A stretch of 64,000 nucleotides of DNA from positions 2,170,001 through 2,234,000 of the forward strand of contig NZ_CP023667.1 of assembly GCF_002443155.1 (NCBI RefSeq). The letters are read 5' to 3'. Below the pieces are notes generated by a model. The model was not told the DNA's origin. It ran no database searches and saw only the letters and a list, made by a program, of their open reading frames with translations. Shown here piece by piece: positions 49,157 to 61,720 of this stretch; the first letter of the stretch is position 1, and each line of letters begins with the position of its first letter. The DNA is from Alcaligenes faecalis (GTDB lineage: Bacteria > Pseudomonadota > Gammaproteobacteria > Burkholderiales > Burkholderiaceae_B). The position numbers and the translations under genes were made by a program.

Positions 49157-49259
49157 AAAAGTATATAGTTTATTCTTAAATTAAATAGATAATGGTTTTC
49201 CCTATAATTTATTTGCTTTAATATCAACCTATTATCTAAAAACAAAACAATATACTTTT
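49157..49259. promoter_or_regulatory. AT-rich divergent control region with two nested inverted repeats
   Basis: Between the transporter operon and the V4R gene lies a very AT-rich spacer. An outer pair AAAAGTATAT (49157-49166) and ATATACTTTT (49250-49259) and an inner pair TAGATAAT (49186-49193) and ATTATCTA (49231-49238) are inverted repeats. TATACT at 49160-49165 on the minus strand may be the operon -10. The arms are good candidates for sites of the neighbouring GntR regulator. Confidence 0.5.
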
Positions 49260-49267
49260 CATTTAAA

Positions 49268-49777
49268 ATGACTGAATTCAAAGACAAATTAAGCTGGGAT
49301 ACGGCACAGGGCCAGATTTTGGACGCTGATCGGCGCTACTTGATGATGCGTGTCGACGTGTTGATGGGGCTGTTTCGCCGGCTGGATGAACCCGCCCGAA
49401 CGCAGGCGCTGGATGCATTGGGGCAGGCCGTAATGGAACAAGGTGGTTTGTCTGCCCAAGCGTATTGGAAAGCCATTAATCACGACCCACAGGCCTTGCT
49501 GGACAGCATTGCCGACATCTCGGCACAGCTGGGTTGGGGGAACTGGGACATTCAAACAGAGGCCACGGGAGCTTTGCAGGTTCGCGTGCACAACAGCCCC
49601 TTTGCCTGGGGATTTGGCTCCCATGATCGGCCCCTGTGCCGGCCTATCGTTGGTATGCTTACAGCCGTCGGCCAACTGATCTACGATCAGCCCGTCCAGG
49701 TGCAGGAAACACACTGCTGCGCACAGGGACGCCATGCCGACTGCCTGTTCACCGTCTTACCCAAAACCAATGAATAA
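49268..49777 (+). CDS. Stand-alone V4R (4-vinyl reductase) domain protein
   Basis: V4R domains bind small hydrophobic or aromatic ligands and are often the sensor part of XylR/DmpR-type regulators. The 169 residues end with a cysteine cluster C150, C151, C159 in ETHCCAQGRHADCLF, matching the family's possible metal site. No DNA-binding or ATPase domain is present. The ORF overlaps the GntR gene by eight bases, so the two are translated together. I infer a sensor or ligand-carrier role for the adjacent oxygenase system; the enzyme-like alternative cannot be excluded. Confidence 0.75.
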   Translation: MTEFKDKLSWDTAQGQILDADRRYLMMRVDVLMGLFRRLDEPARTQALDALGQAVMEQGGLSAQAYWKAINHDPQALLDSIADISAQLGWGNWDIQTEATGALQVRVHNSPFAWGFGSHDRPLCRPIVGMLTAVGQLIYDQPVQVQETHCCAQGRHADCLFTVLPKTNE

Positions 49778-50450
49778 AAACCAGCCTGCCGCCCCCAAAC
49801 TGAACATACGCCAGCAGGTCTACAAACACCTGCGCAGCCGCATGCGCAGTGGCGACATCAGCTATGACGACCGTCTGGTCGACCATGAAATTGCTGCGGA
49901 ACTGCAAGTCTCGCGCATGCCTGTGCGCGAAGCCCTGCTGCAACTGACCAACGAAGGATTGCTGGAGGGCACCTCGCGCGGCTTCATGCTGCGGCGCTTC
50001 ACCCCGGCCGATATTGCGCAGATTTTTGAAATACGCATGTTGCTCGAGCCTGAAGCGGCCGCTGCTGCCTGCTTGCAAGCCAATCTGGAAGGGTTGGCCT
50101 TGATGAACAAGGCGGCCAATGCCTCAGAAAAAGCCCATGCTGCCGCCGACCCCATGCAATACATGATTGCCAACGATGCGTTTCGGGAAAGCTGGATTTC
50201 GCTATGCCCCAACCCGCATTTGAGCACCATGATTTTTCGCCTGAGTGACCACGTAGAAGCGGTACGTCTGGCCACCTTGCGCGATACGCGCTATCGGGAA
50301 CTGTCCATGCAGGCGACCCGTGGCATCCTGCAATCCTTTCTGGATAAAGATCCGGAACAGGCGCGCGAGCATGTACGCACGAATCTGCGTCATGCCTCCA
50401 TGAGCTATTACGCAACGCTGGATGAAATGCTGGAGCGTCAGGCCGGCTAA
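49770..50450 (+). CDS. GntR-family (FCD) transcriptional regulator
   Basis: The 226 residues have an N-terminal winged helix-turn-helix (about 12-75, HEIAAELQVSRMPVREALLQL) and a helical FCD domain (about 85-215). Its likely ligand or metal residues include the asparagine and arginine in ANDAFRES and the histidine in SDHVEAVR. The ATG at 49770 lies within the end of the V4R gene. Divergent to the transporter-oxygenase operon, it is the obvious candidate regulator of that operon. Confidence 0.88.
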   Translation: MNKNQPAAPKLNIRQQVYKHLRSRMRSGDISYDDRLVDHEIAAELQVSRMPVREALLQLTNEGLLEGTSRGFMLRRFTPADIAQIFEIRMLLEPEAAAAACLQANLEGLALMNKAANASEKAHAAADPMQYMIANDAFRESWISLCPNPHLSTMIFRLSDHVEAVRLATLRDTRYRELSMQATRGILQSFLDKDPEQAREHVRTNLRHASMSYYATLDEMLERQAG

Positions 50451-50483
50451 GTGGCCTGTCCCCGCCAGTACCCACCAGCTGAT

Positions 50484-51359
50484 TCAAGGCTGTGCTTTCT
50501 GATCCACTGCCTGTGCAATTACTTTGCCGATAGCCGCGATGGCCGCATTGCGCGCTTCCATCGAGGCTTTCGTTTCCGTGATGTAGACAGCAGCCACCAG
50601 CGGCGCACGCTCTGGTGGCCACATCACCGCCACCACCCCACGCGTGCCGTATCCTGCTGCTCCCGTTCGATCTGCCACGGTCCAGCTTTCAGGTACTCCC
50701 GCCCGCAGCAAAGGCCCACCCACTTCGTTATGGCGCAGCCAATCAGTCAGCCGATCACGGTCTGAGGTTTTAAGCGCATCGCCCAGGACCAGACTTTGCA
50801 AGGTCTGCACCATGGCTTGCGGGGTCGTTGTGTCGCGCAGGTCCCCGGGCGTGGCTTCATTCAGGCTGGGCTCATTACGGTCCAGACGCGTCACCGTATC
50901 GCCGATAGTGCGTAGAAAGGAGGTGACGGCCTGCGGTCCACCCAGCATCTCCAGCACCCCATTGGCGGCGGTATTGTCGCTGTTGCGCATCGTAATCGCA
51001 CACAATTGGGCCGCTGACACATACTGGCCGATCAGGTTTTCCGTCGTAGGGGCGTAAGACTGAACAACTTCCTCTTTAATTAGCCAGGCCGTCTTCATCG
51101 CACCCGGACCTCTGGCCAACAAGGCGGAACAAATCAAGGCCTTGCTGGTGCTGGCCATGGGGAAACGTTCGTCGGCGCGATACTGCCAAAGCTGGCCATC
51201 TGCCGTATCCAGCACGGCCAGACCGATACGGGCCTGCAAGGACTGCTCAGCCTCTTGTGCCGCCTGAACCACCGGATGGGTTTGCGCCCCGACAGCATGG
51301 ACAGACCAGCCAGCCAGAATCCATGTCACTGCCAGTCGTTTCAGTCTATGTGCACTCAT
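50484..51359 (-). CDS. Class A beta-lactamase with RTG box (carbenicillinase-like)
   Basis: The 291 residues include a signal peptide (cleavage near VGA-QTH). The class A motifs are S70-T-S-K73 by its own numbering, SDN at 127-129, and the omega-loop glutamate E163 in EPSLN. The third box is RTG at 231-233 where most class A enzymes have KTG. R-T/S-G is the mark of CARB/PSE and RTG carbenicillinases, so penicillin hydrolysis is likely. AAGGA supports the ATG at 51359. There is no ampR-like regulator beside it. It lies 90 bases downstream of yhdP and is convergent with the GntR gene. Confidence 0.88.
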   Translation of the reverse strand: MSAHRLKRLAVTWILAGWSVHAVGAQTHPVVQAAQEAEQSLQARIGLAVLDTADGQLWQYRADERFPMASTSKALICSALLARGPGAMKTAWLIKEEVVQSYAPTTENLIGQYVSAAQLCAITMRNSDNTAANGVLEMLGGPQAVTSFLRTIGDTVTRLDRNEPSLNEATPGDLRDTTTPQAMVQTLQSLVLGDALKTSDRDRLTDWLRHNEVGGPLLRAGVPESWTVADRTGAAGYGTRGVVAVMWPPERAPLVAAVYITETKASMEARNAAIAAIGKVIAQAVDQKAQP

Positions 51360-51449
51360 CGGCCCATCCTTCACAAAGGGGTTAAAACACGCAAACAACT
51401 TGCAGCACCTCGAACTCAGGGAAACTCGCTATGAGTCAGGTCGCTGGCA

Positions 51450-54400
51450 TCAAGGTTCAACACGCGGCTGTTTCTCTTGTTTCGCGGCACTGACCGCCGG
51501 CACCTCCAGCTCTTTCAGCTGGGGATCGTCAATCTTGCCCGTAACGGCGTAGGTAACCGACAGGTGACTGCTCATCGGAATCTGCATCAACCACTGCGTC
51601 AGCAAGGCCCCTACCCCCACCATGGGGTTGACAGTGAAATAAGCCGCAATCGCTGCGCCACTCATGTCCAGATTCGGGTCCACCACGGCAATCAAGTCCA
51701 GCGTTTCGTCCTTGATATCAACCCAACCCTTCAGGCTGATCGCCCCCGCCGGGCCCTTGATCTGATAATTGTCCAGTTCCAGCTTGCCCTGCGACAGGTT
51801 CATGCGCCCGGTCAGGCTATCAAATGCAAACCCCTCCTTCACCGCACCGAACAAGTCCAGATCCAGGCGGCTCAAGCGCGAGATGGACTGCAGGCTGAGC
51901 AGCTCCAGCAATTTGGCCGAGCGTGATTTCAGGCTGATAAAACGCCCTTTACGCAAATCCACATTGAACTGGCCGCGAATGTTGCGCTTGTCAAAAGACC
52001 AGGGAAAATCGCCCCAGAACAAGGCCGCCTGCACGGTTCCGTCGCCATCCTTGATGGACTCGGTCAGCAAACCGCTGACATCTACAAACTGTCCCAGATT
52101 GCTCACCTGACTATTGGCAACCAATTCCAGCCCGCGCTGCGGCCCAGTCAATGCCAAAGAGCCGTAACCGTGCAGTTGCATCCCTTGGGCATTCAAGGAA
52201 AAGTTCTCCAGCGTCCACTTTGCTCCTTTTCCAGCAGGCTTGCCCTTGGCTTCCAGCTTGCCAAAGCGCACGCCCTGTATCTGCAAGTCATCCACCTTGA
52301 ACGAGATTGCGGGCAAGAGCAGATCGTCATTCATGGGCTGTTCAGCGTCGGGCCAGGCCCAATCGGGCCTGCCACTATCAAGGTACAAATGAGAGAAATT
52401 GGCATTGAACATGCCGATGTAGCGACCATCTTGATGCTGGGCCTGCAAACGCCCCTCTGCCTGCTTGGCCTTCAGGCGCAAAAACAGTCTGCCAGCGGCA
52501 TCTTCCGTGCTTTCCATCTCCAGCTGATCCAGCACTTGCCCTCTGAAAAATGCCTGATCCGCTTGCAGGCGCACCCGCTCCAGCAAAGGCAGCAAGGGAC
52601 GGCCCGAAGGCGTCAACGGACTGCCATCCAGATTCTGACCAAACTCCTCGACCACCCTCTCCCAGGCATCCAGATCCATACGGTCATGACGGCTATGCAG
52701 TTCCAGACCGCGTTTGGGCCAGTTCACCAGCCCCGGCGTCCCCATGCTGCCACTTTGAAAATAGCTGCCTTGGCGCGAGCCTTGGGCATGCAACAAGTTC
52801 AGCAAAAAGGTCTGTCTATCTTCCAGGCTGATCTGCAAACGGTCCATTTTTGCGGCGGAGTCGCTACTCCAATCCGCCTTCAATTTGGCTGCGCGCTCGG
52901 CAGGCTTGTGGAAAGGCTCGGGCAAGTTCAGCGCCAGCCCCGTCAGATCGGACTCCACACCAAAGGAAAAAGAGCTCTTGGCATCCAGCTTCATCAGCAC
53001 CTTGTAGGGAGTCTGGCCCTGCAAGCGCTGTACGCCCTTCAGTTCCAGGTACTGCTCCAGACCTTGCGCAGTCAGCACACCATTGAGCTGCAAACCGGGC
53101 TTGCCGGGTTCCAGCACACCGCTGATCTGGGTATCACCGCCCAGCATCTTGCCCGTCAGCGTCCGGGCACTGACACCCTTTTCACTAAAGGCCAGTTCGC
53201 CGCTCAAGGCCGTAAACGAGGGGGCTTCAGGCATGTACTGAAACTCGCCATTGCTCATCTGGATTTGGCCCTGTACCTGGGTGTCGTCCGCATTATCCAG
53301 AGGAATCTGCAAATTGATGGGTACGGTCCAATCCCCTTTGACGCGACTGTCGACCAGCAAACCATCCAGCAAGGCATTCAAGGGCGATTGATGAACCAGG
53401 GCCAGATAACTGGTCGCCGGAGCCTGCGACACGCCCTCAAGCTTCAAAAAGCTGTTTTGCTCCAAGGAAGTAATGTGGGTCTGAATATCGCGCAGTGCAA
53501 TATCCTGCTGCTTGGCGATAGGCATACGCGCCTGCTGGGCCACAATGTCCAGATTGTCGTTATGCATGCGTATGCTGCCTTGCACGCCTTCCAGACGCGG
53601 CCAGGCCAAACGCTGGGGACGGGCGGGCTGATAATCCACAATCCCATCGTCCAATCTACCAGCCACTTCAAAACTGCCATCCTCCGGACTCAAGCCATAC
53701 GGAAAGGTATCCAGCCCCCCTTGCAGCCGGATTGTTCCGTCTCGCACTGCCCCCTGCACCAATCCAGCCTGCATCCATTCGCGCGCCAGAGGGTTGACCG
53801 TCAAAGGCAGATAATTCACCAAAGCCGCCAGATTCAGGTGCTTGAATTGCCCCTGCCAATCGGCCACACCGGCCTCGAACTTGGCATCCTCACGCCAGCT
53901 TCCTGTTAATTGCGCATCCAGGTCAGGATTGCGAAAAGCAAGATTCATTTTGCTGACGCTGAGTCTGGCCTGCTCATCGCGGTGAACGGTCCCTTGAGCA
54001 TTGAGCTGATCCACCGCCAGGTATTGGGCAAACAAATCCGGCACACGCAGGCCAAAGCCAGTCATTGCCAGCGCCCACTGGACATCACCACTTTGCTTGC
54101 CTTGGGCCAGTGCTTGCAAATCGTTCAGACCACCCTCCAGCTCCAGACTGGCCTGCTCCAGCTGCAGGCGATCTTCGCTCTCAGTCAGTACGGCCATATC
54201 CCGCACTTGAGCAAGCAGTTGCATCTGTATGGTCTGCTCGGCCTTGGGCTGGCTGGCCTGCGCACGCATATTGACCCAGCCCCTGTCCAAGGCCACTGGC
54301 ACGTCCAGCCATGGGCGCAGCGCGGGTGCGTCTACTGCCTTGGCCTGTGCCGTCATTTCCCAAGGCAGATCCAGCACATCCACATTTTCAGGCAGACGAC

Positions 54401-55055
54401 GTTTGCCTTGTACACGCAAGGACAGGGCCAGGGATTCACCCAGATTGGCTGGCAAGGCGGTAGCCAGGTTCACCTCGTGCCAGCCCTGTCGATAGCCAAT
54501 CTGCCATTCAATCGCGGGCAGGTGCAAGGCAGGTGCGCCGCGCATATCATCCTGCCATTGCAAGGACATGCCCTGAATGCGGATACCACGCTGCTCCAGC
54601 AGCCAGCGAACCGGCCCTTGCCATGCTTCCGGTTCTGAGGGCGCACTCTCATCATTCAAATCCAGCACTTGGCCCATCACCAGAATCTGTCCCTGGGGGT
54701 CGCGCCGTACCGGAATCGTCAAACCCTGCACATCCAGCTGACGCAACTGCAGCGAACCACTGAACAAGGACTTCCAGCTGATATCGGCCTGCAGCTTGGG
54801 CAACTGCAACATGGGCTCCTGCCCGGGTTCTGCCAGCGACAGATTCGTCACGGAAAGATGGGGATTCCAGCCCTGCCAGTCGCCTTTTAATTCTTGAATC
54901 CGGACTTGCAGGCCGGTTTGTTCGCTGATTTTCTGCACCAGATAGGGACGCAGATTGTCCAGCTGGGGCACGAACAAATAACGTAGCCCGACAAGGCTTA
55001 GCATCAGCGCAAAATAGAGCACCAGCGCCAGTCGCACAAGCCCTCGAACTACCAT
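51450..55055 (-). CDS. yhdP: YhdP-family AsmA-like protein (DUF3971)
   Basis: YhdP is one of the large AsmA-like proteins thought to carry phospholipids from inner to outer membrane along a long beta-groove. The 1201 residues have an N-terminal membrane anchor (about 5-25, LVRLALVLYFALMLSLVGLRYLF). Long repetitive beta-strand-rich sequence follows, with a DUF3971/AsmA_2 C-terminal region (LLELLSLQSISRLSRLDLDLFGAVKEGFAFD). Length is close to the E. coli protein. It is divergent from glnE. Confidence 0.92.
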   Translation of the reverse strand: MVVRGLVRLALVLYFALMLSLVGLRYLFVPQLDNLRPYLVQKISEQTGLQVRIQELKGDWQGWNPHLSVTNLSLAEPGQEPMLQLPKLQADISWKSLFSGSLQLRQLDVQGLTIPVRRDPQGQILVMGQVLDLNDESAPSEPEAWQGPVRWLLEQRGIRIQGMSLQWQDDMRGAPALHLPAIEWQIGYRQGWHEVNLATALPANLGESLALSLRVQGKRRLPENVDVLDLPWEMTAQAKAVDAPALRPWLDVPVALDRGWVNMRAQASQPKAEQTIQMQLLAQVRDMAVLTESEDRLQLEQASLELEGGLNDLQALAQGKQSGDVQWALAMTGFGLRVPDLFAQYLAVDQLNAQGTVHRDEQARLSVSKMNLAFRNPDLDAQLTGSWREDAKFEAGVADWQGQFKHLNLAALVNYLPLTVNPLAREWMQAGLVQGAVRDGTIRLQGGLDTFPYGLSPEDGSFEVAGRLDDGIVDYQPARPQRLAWPRLEGVQGSIRMHNDNLDIVAQQARMPIAKQQDIALRDIQTHITSLEQNSFLKLEGVSQAPATSYLALVHQSPLNALLDGLLVDSRVKGDWTVPINLQIPLDNADDTQVQGQIQMSNGEFQYMPEAPSFTALSGELAFSEKGVSARTLTGKMLGGDTQISGVLEPGKPGLQLNGVLTAQGLEQYLELKGVQRLQGQTPYKVLMKLDAKSSFSFGVESDLTGLALNLPEPFHKPAERAAKLKADWSSDSAAKMDRLQISLEDRQTFLLNLLHAQGSRQGSYFQSGSMGTPGLVNWPKRGLELHSRHDRMDLDAWERVVEEFGQNLDGSPLTPSGRPLLPLLERVRLQADQAFFRGQVLDQLEMESTEDAAGRLFLRLKAKQAEGRLQAQHQDGRYIGMFNANFSHLYLDSGRPDWAWPDAEQPMNDDLLLPAISFKVDDLQIQGVRFGKLEAKGKPAGKGAKWTLENFSLNAQGMQLHGYGSLALTGPQRGLELVANSQVSNLGQFVDVSGLLTESIKDGDGTVQAALFWGDFPWSFDKRNIRGQFNVDLRKGRFISLKSRSAKLLELLSLQSISRLSRLDLDLFGAVKEGFAFDSLTGRMNLSQGKLELDNYQIKGPAGAISLKGWVDIKDETLDLIAVVDPNLDMSGAAIAAYFTVNPMVGVGALLTQWLMQIPMSSHLSVTYAVTGKIDDPQLKELEVPAVSAAKQEKQPRVEP

Positions 55056-55155
55056 GCAATCAATTCCCGAGTATAGTTAGATGCGGTCATTTCCGGCCTA
55101 GTCAGACAAGTCATTTCACTTGCCGTTCCCCCTTATCCGAAAAGCCTCTTATCGT

Positions 55156-57912
55156 ATGAGCCAGTCCATTATATTGAAGCCCGTGATGCAATGGTCCGGC
55201 CCCTTGCGTCGAAAAGTAAACGCTCAACCACAATTTGGAACGTGGTTGGAAGAGCAAGCCCAGCACCCTGTCACCCCCGCACTGATTACGCAATGGTATA
55301 GGACTTTGCTGCCCGAACCCGATAATGATCGTCTGGCACAAGTGCGCCAGGCCTTGCGCCAACTGCGCGAGCGGGTTTTCCTGGTGCTGATGATCCGCGA
55401 TATCAATGGCCTGGCGCCCTTGGAAGAAGTCATGCAGGCCATGAGCAGCCTGGCTGATCTTGCCGTGGCACAAGCCTATGAAACCGTGGCGCAGCAACTG
55501 GCGGAAATCCACGGTATTCCTAAAAATTCGGAAACTGGCCTGCCCCAGGAGATGATTATTTTGGGTATGGGCAAGCTGGGCGGGAGGGAATTAAACGTTT
55601 CCTCGGACATTGACCTGATCATGCTTTACGACGAGGACGGCGAAACCGATGGCCGCCGCCCCCTGAGCTATCACGAGTTTTACGGCAAAGTTACCCAGCG
55701 CATGATGCCCGTGCTGTCCGATACGGATGCCTTCGGCCAGGTGTTTCGTACCGACTTGCGCCTGCGCCCGGACGGCGATTCCGGGCCGCTGGCCTGGAGC
55801 ATGCAGGCACTGGAAAACTATCTGGTCAACCAGGGCCGGGAATGGGAACGCTATGCCTGGATCAAGGCCCGCCCCATCAAGGCCCAGGCCTTTGAAGGCA
55901 GCCGCAGCGCGGGTGATGTGCATCACTTCGAAGCGCTGCGTACCCCTTTTGTGTACCGCAAATATTTTGACTTTGATGCCCTGTCCGCCCTACGCGGCCT
56001 GCGCGAGCGCATCCGTCAGGACTGGACACGCCGCGCCCTGAACCGCAATGGCGTGGAGACCTGGCACAACATCAAGCTGGGGGATGGCGGGATTCGAGAA
56101 ATTGAGTTTGTGGTTCAGCTCAATCAACTGATACGCGGTGGACGACAGCCTTCCCTGCAAACAACTAGCCTGCACAAGGCTTTGCGCGGTCAATGCGCGG
56201 CCGGACTGCTGGACCAGGAGGTCTGCGACAAGCTGCTGGCCGCCTATACCTTCTTGCGGCGTGTCGAACACCGCCTGCAGTACCGTGAGGACGAGCAAAC
56301 CCATTTGCTGCCCCAGGACGAAGAACTGCGCGCCGAATTGGCGGCCACCTTAGACCTGAGCCTGGCCGATTTCGACGAGCAGCTAGGCCAGCACCGAAAA
56401 TTTGTGTCGCATACCTTCCGCAATGCCTTCCGTCTGGCAGGTATGGGCGAGGAAGCCAGTGCCGAACCTCCTGCCGCGGCCGCCCCCGCCCCTGAAGTCA
56501 ACAGCGCCGAGCAGGATCAGGCTTTGCAGGAACGCATCGAACAATTGCGTCAGGCCCTGCTGAACAGCCATCGCCTGCGCAGCCTGCCCAACGCCAGCCT
56601 GGATCGCGTACAACGCTTGATTCCTCTGGCCGAGGACTACGCCTACCGCTCCGAAAACCCGGAAATGACGGCGACCCGGCTCTTTAACCTGATCGAGCTG
56701 ATTGCCCAGCGCAGCGCCTATCTGGCTTTGCTGGCTGAATACCCGGACACGCTGGCCCGCGTTGCCCGTATTGTTTCGGCCAGCCCCTGGGCCGCGCAGT
56801 ATCTGTCTCAGTATCCGCTCCTGCTGGACAGTCTGATCGAATGGCATTCGCTGATGGAAATTCCGGACTTTGCGGCCCTGTCCGAGCAAATGTGCCGCGA
56901 TCTGGACGCGTGCCGCCTGCCCGATGGCCAGGCCGACGTCGAACAGCAAATGAACATGATGCGCGACTGGCAGCACCAGATCACCTTCCAGTTGCTGGCT
57001 CAGGATCTGGAAGGCGTGCTGACGGTGGAGGCCTTGGCCGACCAGCTCTCGGCCCTGGCCGACATGATGCTGGCCGAAACGCTGGAACGTACCTGGCCTC
57101 TGACGCGCCCCCGCAGCCTGGGCCCCGAACATGACACCCCGCCCCGCTTTGCCGTCATTGCCTATGGCAAGCTGGGCGGCAAGGAAATTGGCTACGCCTC
57201 GGACCTGGATCTGGTGTTTTTGTACGACGACCCCAGCCAGGACAATGTGGAGCGCTACATCAAGCTGGCCCGCCGCATGACCAGTTGGTTGTCCGCCATG
57301 ACCTCCTCCGGCCGTCTCTACGATATTGATCTGCGATTGCGCCCGGATGGGGATGCCGGTTTGCTGGCTGTCAGCGTGGATGCCTTCGAGCAGTATCAAA
57401 CCCGCAGTGCCTGGTCCTGGGAGCACCAGGCCATTACCCGCGCCCGTTTTGTGACCGGGGATGCCCAGATCAAGGAACGTTTCGATGAAATCCGCCGCTC
57501 CATCTTGCTGATGGAACGGGACCGTCGCAAACTGCGCGCCGACATTCTGGACATGCGTGACAAGATCAGTGCCGGGCACCCCAATCGCAGCGAGCTGTTT
57601 GACTTGAAACACGACCGTGGCGGCATGGTGGATGTGGAGTTCATCACCCAGTATCTGGTGCTGTGCCATAGCCGCGAGCATCCCAAACTGCTGGAAAACC
57701 TGGGCAATATCGCCTTGCTGGGCATTGCCGCGCAGGCGGGCCTGATCGCGGTCGACCATGCTCAGGAGGTGGCCGATGCCTACCGCGCCCTGCGCCGTCG
57801 TCAGCACGCTTTGCGTCTGGAAGGAGCAGAAAAAGCCCGTGTGCCGCAAACCGAGCTGACCCAGGAGCGGCAGGCCGTTACGCGACTATGGGACGAGGTC
57901 CTGGGGTACTAA
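55156..57912 (+). CDS. glnE: Bifunctional glutamine synthetase adenylyltransferase/deadenylase
   Basis: GlnE attaches and removes AMP on glutamine synthetase in response to PII. The 918 residues hold two nucleotidyltransferase domains: [18 protein letters not shown] in the N-terminal half and [18 protein letters not shown] in the C-terminal half. They are joined by helical linkers with a PII-deUridylylase-like fold. I choose ATG 55156; a TTG at 55120 would add an unlikely extension. There is a Pro/Ala-rich insertion near residue 440. It is divergent from yhdP and followed by queH. Confidence 0.96.
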   Translation: MSQSIILKPVMQWSGPLRRKVNAQPQFGTWLEEQAQHPVTPALITQWYRTLLPEPDNDRLAQVRQALRQLRERVFLVLMIRDINGLAPLEEVMQAMSSLADLAVAQAYETVAQQLAEIHGIPKNSETGLPQEMIILGMGKLGGRELNVSSDIDLIMLYDEDGETDGRRPLSYHEFYGKVTQRMMPVLSDTDAFGQVFRTDLRLRPDGDSGPLAWSMQALENYLVNQGREWERYAWIKARPIKAQAFEGSRSAGDVHHFEALRTPFVYRKYFDFDALSALRGLRERIRQDWTRRALNRNGVETWHNIKLGDGGIREIEFVVQLNQLIRGGRQPSLQTTSLHKALRGQCAAGLLDQEVCDKLLAAYTFLRRVEHRLQYREDEQTHLLPQDEELRAELAATLDLSLADFDEQLGQHRKFVSHTFRNAFRLAGMGEEASAEPPAAAAPAPEVNSAEQDQALQERIEQLRQALLNSHRLRSLPNASLDRVQRLIPLAEDYAYRSENPEMTATRLFNLIELIAQRSAYLALLAEYPDTLARVARIVSASPWAAQYLSQYPLLLDSLIEWHSLMEIPDFAALSEQMCRDLDACRLPDGQADVEQQMNMMRDWQHQITFQLLAQDLEGVLTVEALADQLSALADMMLAETLERTWPLTRPRSLGPEHDTPPRFAVIAYGKLGGKEIGYASDLDLVFLYDDPSQDNVERYIKLARRMTSWLSAMTSSGRLYDIDLRLRPDGDAGLLAVSVDAFEQYQTRSAWSWEHQAITRARFVTGDAQIKERFDEIRRSILLMERDRRKLRADILDMRDKISAGHPNRSELFDLKHDRGGMVDVEFITQYLVLCHSREHPKLLENLGNIALLGIAAQAGLIAVDHAQEVADAYRALRRRQHALRLEGAEKARVPQTELTQERQAVTRLWDEVLGY

Positions 57913-57926
57913 GGCAACAGATTGAT

Positions 57927-57955
57927 TTCACTAAACTTTGCCAAGAATCTACAAT
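57927..57955 (+). promoter_or_regulatory. Candidate promoter of queH
   Basis: TTCACT (57927-57932), a 17-base spacer and TACAAT (57950-57955, five of six bases) lie in the glnE-queH spacer. A small GTCGCA/TGCGAC hairpin at 57957-57979 would form at the 5' end of the transcript. Confidence 0.5.
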
Positions 57956-58014
57956 AGTCGCATTGATTTATTGTGCGACCGACTCGGGACGCCTTTTTAC
58001 TCGGATTCAGATTC

Positions 58015-58713
58015 ATGTCCACTCAGCTCAATCGTCCAGTTTTAACCATGCCGGAGAAGCGCGAGAAATTGCTGCTGCACTCCTGCTGCGCCCCCTGTTC
58101 GGGCGAGGTGATGGAGGCCTTGCACGCCTCGGGGATTGAATACACCGTTTTTTTCTACAACCCCAATATCCATCCTGTACGCGAGTACGAACTGCGCAAG
58201 CAGGAAAACATCCGCTTTGCCGAACAGCACGGCATCGAGTTCATTGACGCCGACTACGACGTAGATAACTGGTTTGAACGTGTACGCGGCCTGGAGCACG
58301 CTCCCGAGCGTGGCGAGCGCTGCACGGTCTGCTTTGACATGCGCTTTGAGCGCACGGCCCTCTACGCCCATGAAAATGGCTACGACATCATCTCCAGCGT
58401 GCTGGGTATTTCGCGCTGGAAAGACATGAACCAGATCAACGACTGTGGCGAACGCGCCGCAGCCCGTTATCCGGAGATGAAGTACTGGACCTACAACTGG
58501 CGCAAAGGTGGCGGCTCGCAACGCATGCTGGAAATCAGCAAACGCGAGAATTTCTATCAGCAGGAATACTGCGGTTGCGTGTACTCGCTGCGGGACACCA
58601 ACCGCCACCGCCGTTCGCAAGGCCGCCCTCGTGTCGAGATCGGTGTGAAGTTCTACGGCAAGGATGAACTGGACCTGACACCGCCTCCGGCTCCGGCACA
58701 CGAGAACGCCTAA
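58015..58713 (+). CDS. queH: Epoxyqueuosine reductase QueH
   Basis: QueH reduces epoxyqueuosine to queuosine in tRNA without cobalamin, in contrast to QueG. The 232 residues show the DUF208 cysteines: HSCCAPC (C24, C25, C28), RCTVC and YCGC. The [14 protein letters not shown] segment is also typical. The protein is expected to hold a 4Fe-4S cluster and a second metal site. ATG 58015 is chosen; ATG 58048 is a possible shorter start. It probably has its own promoter after glnE. Confidence 0.95.
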   Translation: MSTQLNRPVLTMPEKREKLLLHSCCAPCSGEVMEALHASGIEYTVFFYNPNIHPVREYELRKQENIRFAEQHGIEFIDADYDVDNWFERVRGLEHAPERGERCTVCFDMRFERTALYAHENGYDIISSVLGISRWKDMNQINDCGERAAARYPEMKYWTYNWRKGGGSQRMLEISKRENFYQQEYCGCVYSLRDTNRHRRSQGRPRVEIGVKFYGKDELDLTPPPAPAHENA

Positions 58714-59033
58714 GCAAAGCCTGACCGTTCGTCCTGACGGACTCAGCACACCTGGCTGAAACAGCCTCTGCTTGACAGTTGTCCCTTATACGAGCAGTGC
58801 ATCGATAAGCTCCACCAGGATTCTGAATAGCTTTGTCTTTGCCAAAAACCAAGTGGGTGGCTCGGATCAGAGGGAAAGCAACCTAGGCTTGAAACATTCC
58901 GTAGAGCCAAAGAAAAAGCGCCCTGGTTTCCCAAGGCGCTTTTTTACTGCCGTTTCAACTACGGTTTACTGCATGTGCTGGTCAGCTCTACTGCTCAACG
59001 CTCACCAGCACAGCAGAAATCAGAGCCTGCTGA
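58714..59033. other. Convergent spacer between queH and clpB
   Basis: These 320 bases contain no convincing gene. A small CCGTTCGTCCTGACGG hairpin lies close to queH, and a strong bidirectional terminator is at 58913-58945. I see nothing else of note. Confidence 0.6.
58913..58945. terminator. Bidirectional terminator between queH and clpB
   Basis: AAAAAGCGCC and GGCGCTTTTTT form a hairpin (stems 58917-58922 and 58935-58940) with A and T runs on the two sides. Confidence 0.88.
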
Positions 59034-61625
<2,592 letters not shown>

Positions 61626-61720
61626 AGAATTTTCACTTGAGAAAATATGCGATAAGCTAAAGCAAACAGTTACTAAATACTGCTCGCCCAGATCTCGCAA
61701 CAAATAACAGGATGAATTGA

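Noticed and set aside
50451..50483. Possible terminator between the convergent GntR and beta-lactamase genes
   Set aside because: Only 33 bases are available and I find no stable inverted repeat with a T-run.
54652..55059. 135-codon minus-strand frame overlapping the yhdP N-terminus in another phase
   Set aside because: It lies inside yhdP in an alternative frame with no start signal of its own.
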